Assembly: GCF_000621965.1 (NCBI RefSeq)
Contig: NZ_JHWX01000012.1
Span: forward strand, 1-64,000
DNA from: Methanobrevibacter wolinii SH
GTDB taxonomy: Archaea; Methanobacteriota; Methanobacteria; Methanobacteriales; Methanobacteriaceae
Direction of reading: 5' to 3'
Length of the DNA: 64,000 nucleotides
Of this stretch, positions 52,337-61,731 are shown in pieces (position 1 is the first letter of the stretch; the number at the start of each line of letters is the position of its first letter). Both the position numbers and the translations under genes were made by a program. The notes under the pieces are model-generated. The model saw nothing but the letters and a program-made list of their open reading frames with translations, did no database searches and was not told the DNA's origin.

Positions 52337-53593
52337 TTAAGTAGTATATTCTCCATTAATTTTAACATAATCATAGGTTAAATCACAACCCCATGCAGTT
52401 GCTTCACCATCAGATAAATTAAGATTTATGTCAACAATAATATCTTCATTTGCCATAAATTTTTCAGCCATATCAAGATATTTAGTTCCATCAAATGCTA
52501 ATATCTCCCCATTTTTAACAAGATAAGTTGATTTACTTGAATCTGGATTATTAAATAAACTTTCATTTCCAATTGCAATAGAAATTATATCTGGATTCAT
52601 ATCACAACCAGAATAACCTACTGCAGAAACTATTCTTCCCCAATTAGGATCTTCACCAAATACTGCAGCTTTAAATAACATTGAACTTGCAACAGATTTT
52701 GCAGCTAATTTAGCATCTTCAGGAGATGTTGCACCATGAACATTAACTTCTAAAAATTTACTTGCACCTTCCCCATCACGAACCATTTTCTGAGCAAGAT
52801 TAACACATAAATAATTTAAAGCATTTTGGAATTTTTCATTAATTTTTCCACCATCAGCAACATTTACACCAGATTGTCCATTAGCCATTAAAATAGCTGT
52901 ATCATTAGTACTTTCATCACCATCAACTACAATCATATTAAAACTTAAATCAACTGCATTTTTTAATGCAAGTTTAATAGATTCTGGAGCAATTATTGCA
53001 TCAGTAACTAAAAAACATAACATAGTACCCATATTAGGTGCAATCATACCAGTACCTTTACAAATACCGCCAATTTTAACAGGTTTACCTTCAATATCAA
53101 CTTCAACAGCAAATTCTTTAGGTACTGTGTCAGTAGTCATAATTCCTTTTGCAGCTTCAAAAGAAGCTTCTGAAGAATGATCTAAATTTTCAGATACCTC
53201 TTCAATTAATGGTTCAATAATATCCATAGGCATTTTTCTACCAATAACTCCAGTAGAAGATGATGCAATTTCAGAACTTGGAATATTTAGTAATTTACTT
53301 GCTTTAGATACAATTTCATCACAATCTTTAATTCCTTGTTCTCCAGTAAAACAATTTGCATTACCACTATTTACAATTACAGCAGATAATTTACCATCTT
53401 TAATAACTTCTTTAGTATGAATAATAGGAGCTGCTACAACTTTATTTGTAGTAAATACTGCAGATGCATTACTATTTGGAGATACAATAATAGATACTCC
53501 ATATTTTCCTTTTTTAGTTCCTGCAGCTTTTACATCATTTACAGCACATATTCCACCATCAATAAGATTAACATAATCTGGTTTTTTAAACAT
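52337..53593 (-). CDS. argJ: bifunctional ornithine acetyltransferase / N-acetylglutamate synthase
   Basis: A 418-residue Ntn-fold enzyme of arginine synthesis. 'AAKGIMTTDTVPKEFAVEV' contains the autocleavage Thr nucleophile that splits alpha and beta chains, and 'GGICKGTGMIAPNMGTMLCFLVTDA' forms the oxyanion region. 'NCFTGEQGIKDC' and 'FGEDPNWGRIVSAVGYSG' are further signatures. It recycles acetyl between ornithine and glutamate. The start at 53593 follows GATGATT; three upstream Met codons lie inside that site. Its partner argB lies 10 kb away. Confidence 0.95.
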   Translation of the reverse strand: MFKKPDYVNLIDGGICAVNDVKAAGTKKGKYGVSIIVSPNSNASAVFTTNKVVAAPIIHTKEVIKDGKLSAVIVNSGNANCFTGEQGIKDCDEIVSKASKLLNIPSSEIASSSTGVIGRKMPMDIIEPLIEEVSENLDHSSEASFEAAKGIMTTDTVPKEFAVEVDIEGKPVKIGGICKGTGMIAPNMGTMLCFLVTDAIIAPESIKLALKNAVDLSFNMIVVDGDESTNDTAILMANGQSGVNVADGGKINEKFQNALNYLCVNLAQKMVRDGEGASKFLEVNVHGATSPEDAKLAAKSVASSMLFKAAVFGEDPNWGRIVSAVGYSGCDMNPDIISIAIGNESLFNNPDSSKSTYLVKNGEILAFDGTKYLDMAEKFMANEDIIVDINLNLSDGEATAWGCDLTYDYVKINGEYTT

Positions 53594-53605
53594 AATCATC
53601 ATCAA

Positions 53606-54411
53606 TTAAAAATATTTTAATATCTAAATTAAAAGTAATATTTACCAATTTAATATTATATTTTATTCTTTTTAATTATTTACTATATTTAGATAAAAAT
53701 TATAAAATTTTAAAATCTTTTTTTTAAAAAAACATGTATTTACTAAAAAAAATACCATTTACATATATATGACAAAATCGAATTAATATAAAATATTAAA
53801 TTAAGTAATTTATTTTAAAAATATAAATTATAAAAATAGCATTAAATTATAATCTATTATAATAAACAGATAAATTTTAAAGTAAAATTTGAATAATATT
53901 TTAAAGGTAAATTAAATTCTATATATAAGTAAATATAAATCAATTAAAAACTTTTTTAAAAAAAAAAACTATAAGTTCATATTAACTAAATTTAGATAAA
54001 TATTAAAACACATCATTAATACAATTAAGAAATACAAATAGTAAAACACATTCTATTAATACAAGAAACATAATTCAATAAAAAATAGTAAAACACATTA
54101 TATAATACAATTAAGAAACAAAACTCAATAAAATTATAAAAAATACATATTACATAAGAATCAATTAAACTAAAAAGAAATTTTCAATACATACTTAACT
54201 CTTGAATATGATTTATTTTGTAACATCAACTAAATTTTTAAATACAATATAAATACTTAACCACAAAATAAAATACTTAAATGTCTATAAAACAAATTGC
54301 TATTATGATAAACTAAAAAATACCCAGAAAAAACAAATTCCAGTAAGATTAAATAATTAAACCAAAAAATCCACAAAAAACCATATAAAATAAGATAAAA
54401 AATCTTAATAA
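53606..54411. other. 806-bp intergenic region with degenerate direct repeats
   Basis: AGTAAAACACATT(C/A)TA(T)TAATACAA units recur at about 54006, 54048 and 54090, about 42 bp apart. A TATA-like ACATATATATGAC lies at 53760. No gene or structured GC-rich segment. Confidence 0.5.
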
Positions 54412-54993
54412 CTAATTTGTAGAATTTTTATAATATGAAGTACCTACAATATTACCATTATTAGGATTAAATTGAAGTAATTGATTTGTTCTAATAATAG
54501 ATTTAGAATCAATGTCATAACTATCTAATAAAGTATATTTAGCATTTCCAGTACCAAATATTTGACTATTTTCTACAGGAATTAAATAAACATTCCTCCA
54601 AAGTTTATCTTTACCAGTAACTCCATCAAAATCTGCATCACAACCTCCTTTAGATTGATCACAGGTAATTTCACCTTCAGGTACAGTATTAGTTCTAGAA
54701 GTGTCTTTAGGAGTATCAGTTAAAGTTCCATATTTATGACAGAAAGGGCAATAATTAACCCAAGATCTAGTATAATTTTTGTAAGGTAATCCGGTATCAA
54801 CACTTGGTTTCATTGTAACAGTAATAACAGGAACTAATTTACCTTGAGGAGCACTATTAGTAGTTGAGTATTGAACAGAAGTATTAGTATTTTGATTACT
54901 TTCAATAATAGCATTGTAAGCAAAAACAGAACATAAAATTACTGATACTATTAAAAGTAATAATACAAATATAAATGTATGTTTAATCTTCAA
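54412..54993 (-). CDS. secreted zinc-ribbon-like protein
   Basis: A 193-residue exported protein with a signal helix ('FVLLLLIVSVILCSVFA') and a compact Cys domain: Cys82, Cys85, Cys111 and Cys118 ('VNYCPFCHKYG' ... 'ITCDQSKGGCDADFDGVTGKDK'). I have the impression that similar CPFC domains occur in methanobacterial cell-wall proteins, perhaps with pseudomurein-directed functions; that is uncertain. An outside-facing Zn-ribbon or disulphide knot is likely. The start is TTG after GGGAGGAG. Confidence 0.65.
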   Translation of the reverse strand: MKIKHTFIFVLLLLIVSVILCSVFAYNAIIESNQNTNTSVQYSTTNSAPQGKLVPVITVTMKPSVDTGLPYKNYTRSWVNYCPFCHKYGTLTDTPKDTSRTNTVPEGEITCDQSKGGCDADFDGVTGKDKLWRNVYLIPVENSQIFGTGNAKYTLLDSYDIDSKSIIRTNQLLQFNPNNGNIVGTSYYKNSTN

Positions 54994-55799
54994 TAATACT
55001 CCTCCCTATAAAAATCATATATTAAAAAATTTAATAAACTTAAAATATCTAAAAATAAAATTTTTAAATATAATCCCCATAAAAATAAAAAAAATTTTTA
55101 ATATACTTAAATTAATTCATGAAACCTAATAATTATATTATAAAAATTATAGTTATAAGTTATAACAACTTATTTTTACTAATAAAAATTTTATTATCAA
55201 ATTAAACATTAAACAACATTATATATAAAATTTTTTGTAAAAATAAGCTAGTTATAAGTTTTAAGTAAAAATTAAAACTTATTAAATTTTATGCAAAAAG
55301 TGAAAAAAAGATGAATAATTAATAAAATCTATTTTAATCAAATAAAATTAAGTTATATAAATAAAAATAAATATTTTAATAAATTTAAAATATATAAAGT
55401 AATTAAAATAAATTATAAAAATTTTTACATGCTTTAAAAAATAATAAAAAGAAATAAAGAATAAATTAAGAAAAAAATCAAGTTTTTATAAATAAAAAGA
55501 TAAATAAAATCCTTCTAAGGAGTTTTATTGATTTTAAATTATAAATAAGAAATATCAATAAATAATAATAATTAAAATTATTAAAATTTAGTTAAAAATT
55601 AAAATAAAGAATTATAAATTATTAGAAATTAATTAAACTTATTTAAAAAAAACTTTTAATGAATTAAACTAAAAATTAACAAATATGAATAAAAATTTAA
55701 AGAATAATGAAAAATAAAATTTAATTAATATTAAACTAATAATAAATTTAAAAAAATAAAACAAAATAAATAATTAAATAAAAATAAAAAAATATTTAG
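54994..55799. other. 806-bp intergenic region before tRNA-Glu
   Basis: AGTTATAAGTT occurs at about 55151 and again at 55251, both next to TTATAAC/TTTTAAG. The rest is AT-only low complexity with poly-A stretches. No ORF with start signal. Confidence 0.5.
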
Positions 55800-55874
55800 T
55801 GCTCCGTTCGGGATTCGAACCCGAGTCTCCGGCTCGAAAGGCCAGAATGATTGGCCGGACTACACCAACGGAGC
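55800..55874 (-). tRNA. tRNA-Glu (anticodon UUC)
   Basis: On the minus strand the acceptor GCTCCGT pairs with ACGGAGC; A at 55800 is the discriminator and CCA is not encoded. The anticodon stem CTGGC/GCCGG encloses the loop CTTTCGA with anticodon TTC. The T arm is CGGGTTCGAATCCCG. No intron. It stands out sharply by GC content from the AT-rich flanks. Confidence 0.97.
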
Positions 55875-55975
55875 ATAGAAAAATAGTAAACTAAATAATT
55901 ATTTGTATATTCTAGTATAAAAAAATTATGGTGTAATAATTACACCAACTGCAATATAATAAATAGTTCTAATAA

Positions 55976-56311
55976 TTAATAATATTGTGATGAATCTACA
56001 TCAGTAGTTTGATAATTACTAGAATAATCTGAAGATGAAGAATTAGAACCAGTATACTGTACTACACCTTCACTATTATTTGATGCATTTACCTGATTAT
56101 CATTATTATCGTTATTACTATTATTTTCATAAGCACTAATATTGTGTGTTACATCAATAGGAACATGAGTTGTATTATTTTGCACAATGTTTGTAGAGTT
56201 ATCATTAAATCCCATAGAAATACCCATTGTTGACCCAAGACCAAAAGCAACAATCAAAATAATAAACCCAAGTACTAATCTTTCTGGGCGTCTCCTTCTT
56301 CTAGATCTCAT
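55976..56311 (-). CDS. small membrane-anchored Asn/Ser-rich protein
   Basis: A 111-residue protein: 'MRSRRRRRPERLVLGFIIL' is a basic cap followed by one transmembrane helix ('LVLGFIILIVAFGLGSTMG'). The outer part is made of Asn, Ser, Asp and Tyr without a fold signature and ends 'SSQYY'. A tethered disordered surface tail is likely. The start was set at 56311, from which the R-rich cap begins; the upstream Met gives a less likely extension. Ribosome-binding site weak. Confidence 0.6.
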   Translation of the reverse strand: MRSRRRRRPERLVLGFIILIVAFGLGSTMGISMGFNDNSTNIVQNNTTHVPIDVTHNISAYENNSNNDNNDNQVNASNNSEGVVQYTGSNSSSSDYSSNYQTTDVDSSQYY

Positions 56312-56344
56312 TTTCAAAAACCATAAATTAATTTTAATCATCAA

Positions 56345-57013
56345 ATATGTAGAAGAATTTCAAATATTAAATTTTGAAATAAAATAAATATAATTATAAA
56401 TATTCGTTAACTACTAAAAATATTTATAATAATATTTCAACATTACTATATAAACTTCAACACATTATACTAATTATATTATTATATATTATAATCTATT
56501 TAAATACTTTGTTATGTGTGTATGTGTGTACACATATACTTAAAATGAGTATTAATATTAAAATTAATAATATAAAATAAAAAATAATTAAAAATTAATA
56601 ATAAATTAAAAAACAAATTATTAACTTATAAAAATTAAATTTAATAATTAAAAATAGTTTAATAATATAAATATAGATTATATTTAATAATTAAATAAAA
56701 TAATATTATTTATATTATACAAATTAATTAAATAATAGTATTATTCTTTTAATAACCTTTATTTAATATTAAAATAAATATAACTAAGTTAAATTAATAT
56801 GATTAGTAATAAAAAAATTGTATAATTAAGTAGTATGTGTGTACATACACATATACACATATAAATATATAATTTTATAATGTATTACATTTGATTATAA
56901 TTACAAACATTTTGTAATATATTTGTAATGAAAATCATATTTATAAAAATATATAAATAGGTACAGTAATCATTAGTAAATAATATATACATCTTAATAA
57001 AAATAATCATATA
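56345..57013. promoter_or_regulatory. 669-bp region with palindromic operator candidates upstream of the RHH-like gene
   Basis: TGTGTACACA (56525-56534) is a perfect palindrome within TATGTGTGTACACATATA. A related TATGTGTGTACATACACATA lies at 56834-56853. ATTACAAACATTTTGTAAT (56900-56918) is a third palindrome, with an extra half-site ATTTGTAATG at 56921. TATA sequence (TTTATAAAAATATATAAATA, about 56939-56958) follows, 55-75 bp before the ATG. Confidence 0.6.
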
Positions 57014-57211
57014 ATGGCAAATAAAGAAGAAGTAGATAGGATTTGGAAACTATCTGAAAAATCACGGATGAATATTTCTCTTCCAAAAGACTTAGCAAAT
57101 TGGTTAGACAATAATGCTTCTGAGAATTGGAAATTAGACAAAGGTGCTAGATCTAAAGAAGTAACACGTATATTATTAGATGCTAAACGCCGAAGTGAAG
57201 AAGAACTTTAA
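57014..57211 (+). CDS. small ribbon-helix-helix-like DNA-binding protein
   Basis: A 65-residue protein. 'RMNISLPKDLANWLDNNASENWKLDKGARSKEVTRILLDAKRR' fits strand-helix-helix of an RHH/CopG regulator, with basic start and end. There is no ribosome-binding site before the ATG, so the transcript may be leaderless. Palindromes upstream (see 56345-57013) would suit autoregulation by a dimer. No partner toxin gene follows; the next gene is 361 bp away on the other strand. Confidence 0.65.
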   Translation: MANKEEVDRIWKLSEKSRMNISLPKDLANWLDNNASENWKLDKGARSKEVTRILLDAKRRSEEEL

Positions 57212-57572
57212 AGTTCTTATTTATAAAAATTTTTAAAACAAATTTTTAAAACAAATTTTTAATTCTAAACAATTAAAAAAAACTAAATTTTAAAATACTT
57301 AGAAAAATCAAAACTCTAAAAAAAACTAAATTTTAAATAGTAAAAAACTTTTTTTATTTATAATAAAAATCAAATCATATTTAAGAATTAAACTAATTTT
57401 ATCTAAAAATACTTTTTTTTCAAAATTAATAAAAAAATTAGTTTTATAAATATAAATCATGATTATTTTTAAAATAATAAACTAAAAAATAATATTATAA
57501 ATTAAATTAAAAAAATATATCTTACATATATATGGAACAATGAAAATTAAATAAAAAAAGTAAAAAAGAAAT
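57212..57572. other. 361-bp intergenic region with short direct repeats
   Basis: AAAACAAATTTTTAAAACAAATTTT-type 14-bp repeats occur at 57234-57260, and AAAAAAACTAAATTTTAAA occurs twice near 57275 and 57320. No gene. Confidence 0.5.
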
Positions 57573-58781
57573 TTATGATGCTAGAGCATAAATTAATACA
57601 AGTAAAATAACAGCTAAACCATAAATTGGATGACCTAATACAGATAATAAGTAGCATAAAATAAATACTACTAAGAAAACTCCAATTAATTTAGCTTTTT
57701 GATTCATTAATAAATCAATAATAGTTCTATGGAATTCAGATGGAATATTATATGCATAAATACCATTAGCAAGTTCAAAAACAACTAAAGATAAAGGTTG
57801 ACCAAAGACAAAAATATGATCAGCAAGTTGAGCTCTTTCACCTGCTTCTCTTCTACTTTTACCTATACCTGCTCTAACTTTAGCACCATTGTTTAAAATA
57901 AACCAAGCAGTATCTAAACCTGCACGTATAGCTAAATCTTTACTAGGGAATCTTGCAATAAAATCATCTCCACCTTCACGATAACCTTCAATTTGACCTT
58001 GACATTCTGTTTCAATAAAATTTTTAACACCAGTCATTAATTCAAGTAATTTATCTCTACCATTTTCTGAAATAAATCCAGTTGAATCAATAATATCAAT
58101 AAATAAATAATTATCAAGGTTGTGTTTTCTAGAGGTTCCAATTTCAAATGGAGAATCAATTACTATAGCATATTCTCCACCAAGTTTAGTGAATGCAACG
58201 CCAGAAAATCCTCCAACTTCATGAGTGTAATTAATAGATCTTTCAAGTGCAGCAGCACCAGTCATACCTACAGCAGCAGCTACTAAAACATCATATTTAT
58301 AACCTAAACTAATCATATGTAATGCAACTTGAATAGCTTGATTTTTACTTAACATTTTAGCAATGATTTCAGATTCAGATTGTTCTACAATTTCTCCACC
58401 AGAATCTACAATCATTTTAGAGAACTCACGAATAACAGGATGAGTTTTAGGAATTTCTACATATAAATACCTATCATTACCCATTATAATATCACTTACA
58501 AGAGCATATTCTTCTACTCTTTGTTCTGCAGGAACGAATTCATAGAAACTATGGTTTTCAGGTATATTTTCTTCACCAATATCACGTACTAAATTATAGA
58601 AAATACTGTCAGTTGTAATTTCCGCAGGTTCAATTTCCATTAAAATAGTTTCAGTATAGTTAAATAAATCAACATATTCTGTTTCAGTTTCATTTGTTGG
58701 GAAAAATTTAGTACCTATACTTATTGTTTTATAATGAGTTAAAAGAGAAATAAGACTACGTAATAATTCATGATCTGCCAT
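57573..58781 (-). CDS. membrane-anchored protein with GTP-cyclohydrolase-III / cyclase-like domain
   Basis: A 402-residue protein. A novel N-terminal region (1-190) with 'GMTGAAALERSINYTHEVGGF' is followed by a palm-type nucleotidyl domain: 'LFIDIIDSTGF' (Asp229, Asp232), 'REGGDDFIARFPS' (270-273 GGDD) and 'KVRAGIGKSRREAGERAQLAD'. The last block closely resembles archaeal GTP cyclohydrolase III ('GIGIGRT..EA..LAD'), a cousin of class III cyclases and GGDEF proteins. Two C-terminal helices (364-383, 386-400) anchor it. Nucleotide product unknown. GGAGGG precedes the ATG; the NYN nuclease gene is 35 bp upstream. Confidence 0.7.
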   Translation of the reverse strand: MADHELLRSLISLLTHYKTISIGTKFFPTNETETEYVDLFNYTETILMEIEPAEITTDSIFYNLVRDIGEENIPENHSFYEFVPAEQRVEEYALVSDIIMGNDRYLYVEIPKTHPVIREFSKMIVDSGGEIVEQSESEIIAKMLSKNQAIQVALHMISLGYKYDVLVAAAVGMTGAAALERSINYTHEVGGFSGVAFTKLGGEYAIVIDSPFEIGTSRKHNLDNYLFIDIIDSTGFISENGRDKLLELMTGVKNFIETECQGQIEGYREGGDDFIARFPSKDLAIRAGLDTAWFILNNGAKVRAGIGKSRREAGERAQLADHIFVFGQPLSLVVFELANGIYAYNIPSEFHRTIIDLLMNQKAKLIGVFLVVFILCYLLSVLGHPIYGLAVILLVLIYALAS

Positions 58782-58816
58782 ATAATTTCCCTCCTTTAAC
58801 TAATAAATTATAATGT

Positions 58817-59860
58817 TTAAAATAAGGAGTCATCATCAGCATTTCCTCCTTTTTCTAAAAATATTTCAAAATCTCCTGGTTTTTCTAACATAATATCTGG
58901 TTTAACTGTAACAAATGGAAACTTCCAAGATCCAATTCTTGATGCAACAGTACTTGCAATATTTCTAGAGTTCTTTTTAATAAAAATTTCATCAAAGTTA
59001 TCAATATGAATCTCAACATTAAATGGTGAATAATCCATAACTTCTTCATTATATAATGCATTTAAATTAAAAGTTCCAGGTTTTGTAAATAAATCATTAC
59101 GTACTGCAATTAAAGGTTTTTTAGGTAATCTTAACCTTTCTGCAATTGCATTAGAAATAGGTCCTGCATTCCTAACAGTAACTTTATAATCTCTAGGATG
59201 TACAAGTACAAAAATAATATGTGGTGCTTGTGATTCAACACCATCAACCATACTAACAATTTCTTTAAACATAGGAATTTTAGATAAAACACCTTCAATT
59301 TTATTATCTAAACTATGATTTTCTGAATCATCTAATCTAATAATAGATTCTTTAGCAATATTTAAAGGAGTAAGTTCAATACCTTCTTTTTCTCTATAAG
59401 TATCCCAACGTTTAGCTTCGAATTGATCTAAAATATTATCACAAATATGTTGTAAAATATTTTTATCTTTTTTAGGCATTTTAGAATGACCCATAACTAA
59501 ATGGCTACCATCAAAAGAAAAAGGTATTCTAATAGTATCAATGTTAAAAAATTCATCTTTAAAATCTCTAAATTTATCATTGGATAATACTTTAGCATTT
59601 TCTTCTTCTGCTAATTTTAGTATAAAATGATCTGCATTATTACCAGAAGGTACTTCTTCAATAAGTTCATCGGCAACTAATTTATTATATTCATCAGGAT
59701 TATCAATATCATGTGCAAGAGAAGCATCTGCAATAACTACAAATTCATCACCTTTAGCTTCTAAAGCTTCAACTGCTGCTAAAATATTATTTAACATAGG
59801 TTTAGAATTTTCATCTTTTTTGAAATGTGCTACATTAGACGCATCAACAATAACTTTCAT
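58817..59860 (-). CDS. NYN/Zc3h12a-like PIN-fold ribonuclease
   Basis: A 347-residue protein. 'MKVIVDASNVAHFKKDENSKP' and 'FVVIADASLAHDI' are the first acidic strands of NYN domains, 'GNNADHFILKLAEEENAKVLSNDKFRDFKDEF' the second pair of catalytic Asp residues. The second half ('PHIIFVLVHPRDYKVTVRNAGPIS...') is an extra domain without a known name. Such enzymes cut RNA with Mg or Mn. GAGGT start. In one operon with the cyclase-like gene. Confidence 0.8.
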   Translation of the reverse strand: MKVIVDASNVAHFKKDENSKPMLNNILAAVEALEAKGDEFVVIADASLAHDIDNPDEYNKLVADELIEEVPSGNNADHFILKLAEEENAKVLSNDKFRDFKDEFFNIDTIRIPFSFDGSHLVMGHSKMPKKDKNILQHICDNILDQFEAKRWDTYREKEGIELTPLNIAKESIIRLDDSENHSLDNKIEGVLSKIPMFKEIVSMVDGVESQAPHIIFVLVHPRDYKVTVRNAGPISNAIAERLRLPKKPLIAVRNDLFTKPGTFNLNALYNEEVMDYSPFNVEIHIDNFDEIFIKKNSRNIASTVASRIGSWKFPFVTVKPDIMLEKPGDFEIFLEKGGNADDDSLF

Positions 59861-60226
59861 AGAAATACCTCTTTATAAATTTAATTTGCCGATATACTTT
59901 AGTTTTAAAATTACTGAAACCAAGAATAGAAAAAATATAATTTTAAAACTAGTTGTATAATATAAATTTATATTTCTTTAATTCTATATTTAAACTTTGT
60001 TAAAAAACATAGAATAAACTAAATTTTCACTAAATAAAGTTAAAAATAAGAAACTAAAACACTTATAAAATCATTAAAAAATCATAAAATTTTAAAAAAA
60101 TAATAAAAAAATTATAAAAAACTATAAAAAATAAAAAAAATAGATTTTCTTAAAAATATTTAAATTTAAGAAAGATTCCTTTTTAATTTAAAAATCTAAT
60201 GAAGTTAAATTTTTCAAGAAAAAAAA
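59861..60226. other. 366-bp intergenic region
   Basis: GCCGATATACTTTAG at 59888 is the only GC-bearing patch, near the NYN promoter. The rest is poly-A/T-rich. AACTTTGTTAAAAAACA (59994) resembles an element end. No gene. Confidence 0.45.
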
Positions 60227-60982
60227 TTATAAATCCACATAATCTCTACGTTTAAAATTACCTAAAAGAACTTTATTACCATCTAATTTATTTAAATAAA
60301 TTTCAATATTTTTATTAGTAATTTTAATTGTATTATATGAATTAACATCTTTACCTCTTAATTTATAAGAAGAAAGACTACCTGCATTTACAAATAATGT
60401 ATCATCCATTCTCCATAAATGAGGTACATGTTTGTGACCACCAATAACAATATCAACATCATGATTAATTACAGATTCAAGAATATCCCCTGCATCAGAA
60501 AGAATATTTCTTTCTCTACCAGTTCTAGGAATAGAAATTATATGATGGTGCATTGCAACAATAGAAAATTTATTTTCCACCATACATTTATTTAACTCAT
60601 TTTCCATCCAAATTTGTTGTAACTTACCAATATGTCCTTCAGATAAATCAGGAGAAGTACTATCTAAACCTAAAACAACAAGATTCTCATCATCTTTAGT
60701 AAGTTTCCAACTACTTTCACCAATGAGTTCTTCAAAAGTTTGATAACCTAAATTTTTTGCATCATGGTTTCCAGGAATAGCAAAAAGAGGAGCTTCAAAC
60801 ATTTGTAAATATTCTTTAGCCTTTAAAAACTGAGTATAATAACCATTATTAGTTAAATCACCAGTTAATATAATCATATCTGCTCCAAGAGCATTGATTT
60901 CATCAACAGCTTTTAAATAAGCTGCTTCATTAAAATCATTATTACTCACATGTAAATCAGATATATGTGCTATAAGTACCAT
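60227..60982 (-). CDS. calcineurin-like metallophosphoesterase
   Basis: A 251-residue enzyme with the complete set of metal motifs: 'AHISDLHVSNND' (Asp9, His11), 'ILTGDLTNNG', 'AIPGNHDAKN', 'IVAMHHHIISI' and 'DIVIGGHKHVPHLW'. It is probably a cyclic nucleotide phosphodiesterase or phosphatase of the 3',5'-cAMP PDE type; substrate unproven. It starts eight bp after the NAC stop, so the two are co-transcribed. Confidence 0.92.
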   Translation of the reverse strand: MVLIAHISDLHVSNNDFNEAAYLKAVDEINALGADMIILTGDLTNNGYYTQFLKAKEYLQMFEAPLFAIPGNHDAKNLGYQTFEELIGESSWKLTKDDENLVVLGLDSTSPDLSEGHIGKLQQIWMENELNKCMVENKFSIVAMHHHIISIPRTGRERNILSDAGDILESVINHDVDIVIGGHKHVPHLWRMDDTLFVNAGSLSSYKLRGKDVNSYNTIKITNKNIEIYLNKLDGNKVLLGNFKRRDYVDL

Positions 60983-60990
60983 AATATCAT

Positions 60991-61341
60991 TTATTGACTT
61001 AATTTAAGAATAGCTTCAGCTAAATCTCCTTTAACTTCTTTTAATGCATTTTCAGCTTCTTCTTTAGATACATTAGTCTGATTTGCAACTATTTCAATAT
61101 CTTCATCAGTAATATCAAGTTCAATTTCTTTTTCTATTTCTTTTGCTTCACCAGTAACTTGATAAGTTTCAGTTCCCATAATATTCATAGCATTAACTTC
61201 AGCTGGAGAAATAACAATATCTTTATCAGCACATTTGATGATAACTTCTTCTACACCATCAATATCTTCCATTTTCATTCCCATTTTTTTCATTTGTCTT
61301 TGCATTTGTTTCATTTGTTTTGGATTCATTCCAGGAATCAT
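60991..61341 (-). CDS. nac: nascent polypeptide-associated complex protein (archaeal alpha-NAC)
   Basis: A 116-residue ribosome-associated chaperone: 'MIPGMNPKQMKQMQRQMKKMGMK' is the basic Met-rich N-terminus that touches the ribosome, 'VIIKCADKDIVISPAEVNAMNIMGTETYQVTGEA' the NAC barrel, and 'DEDIEIVANQTNVSKEEAENALKEVKGDLAEAILKL' the UBA helix bundle. The archaeal protein works as a homodimer. Length and order are standard. Confidence 0.97.
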   Translation of the reverse strand: MIPGMNPKQMKQMQRQMKKMGMKMEDIDGVEEVIIKCADKDIVISPAEVNAMNIMGTETYQVTGEAKEIEKEIELDITDEDIEIVANQTNVSKEEAENALKEVKGDLAEAILKLSQ

Positions 61342-61731
61342 TATATAAACCTTCTATTAATTTTTGAATAAAAATATATTATTAATATATTATTGATTTT
61401 ATTATTTAATATTTTTTTGTCTTTGTTTAAATTATTCTAATTTTTAAAATAAACTTTTATAAAATTAATTTTCAAATATTAAATACTGTTTAAATCATTA
61501 TAAAAACCAGGATTTTAAAAATCATATAAATTTTTTATATTAAAGCAATAATTAATACTCATAATAAAAACTTGAATCATGAAAATCTAAATATTAAAAT
61601 TATTAATTTTTAAATTAAAAGTAAATATATTGATTTAAACAATATAAATAAATATTTAAAAATTATTTATTGTAATTAGATATTATAAAAATAAAAACCA
61701 CAATAAAATATAAATATTTATCTTAATTTAA
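61342..61731. other. 390-bp intergenic region
   Basis: Separates nac and tgtA, both on the minus strand. Only AT-rich DNA with TATA-like TATATTATTAATATAT at 61375-61390 (nac promoter). No RNA gene or ORF. Confidence 0.5.

Noticed and set aside
57014-57211. Antitoxin of a toxin-antitoxin pair
   Set aside because: The RHH-like protein has no toxin-sized partner on the same strand; the next gene is on the opposite strand and is a housekeeping-type membrane protein.
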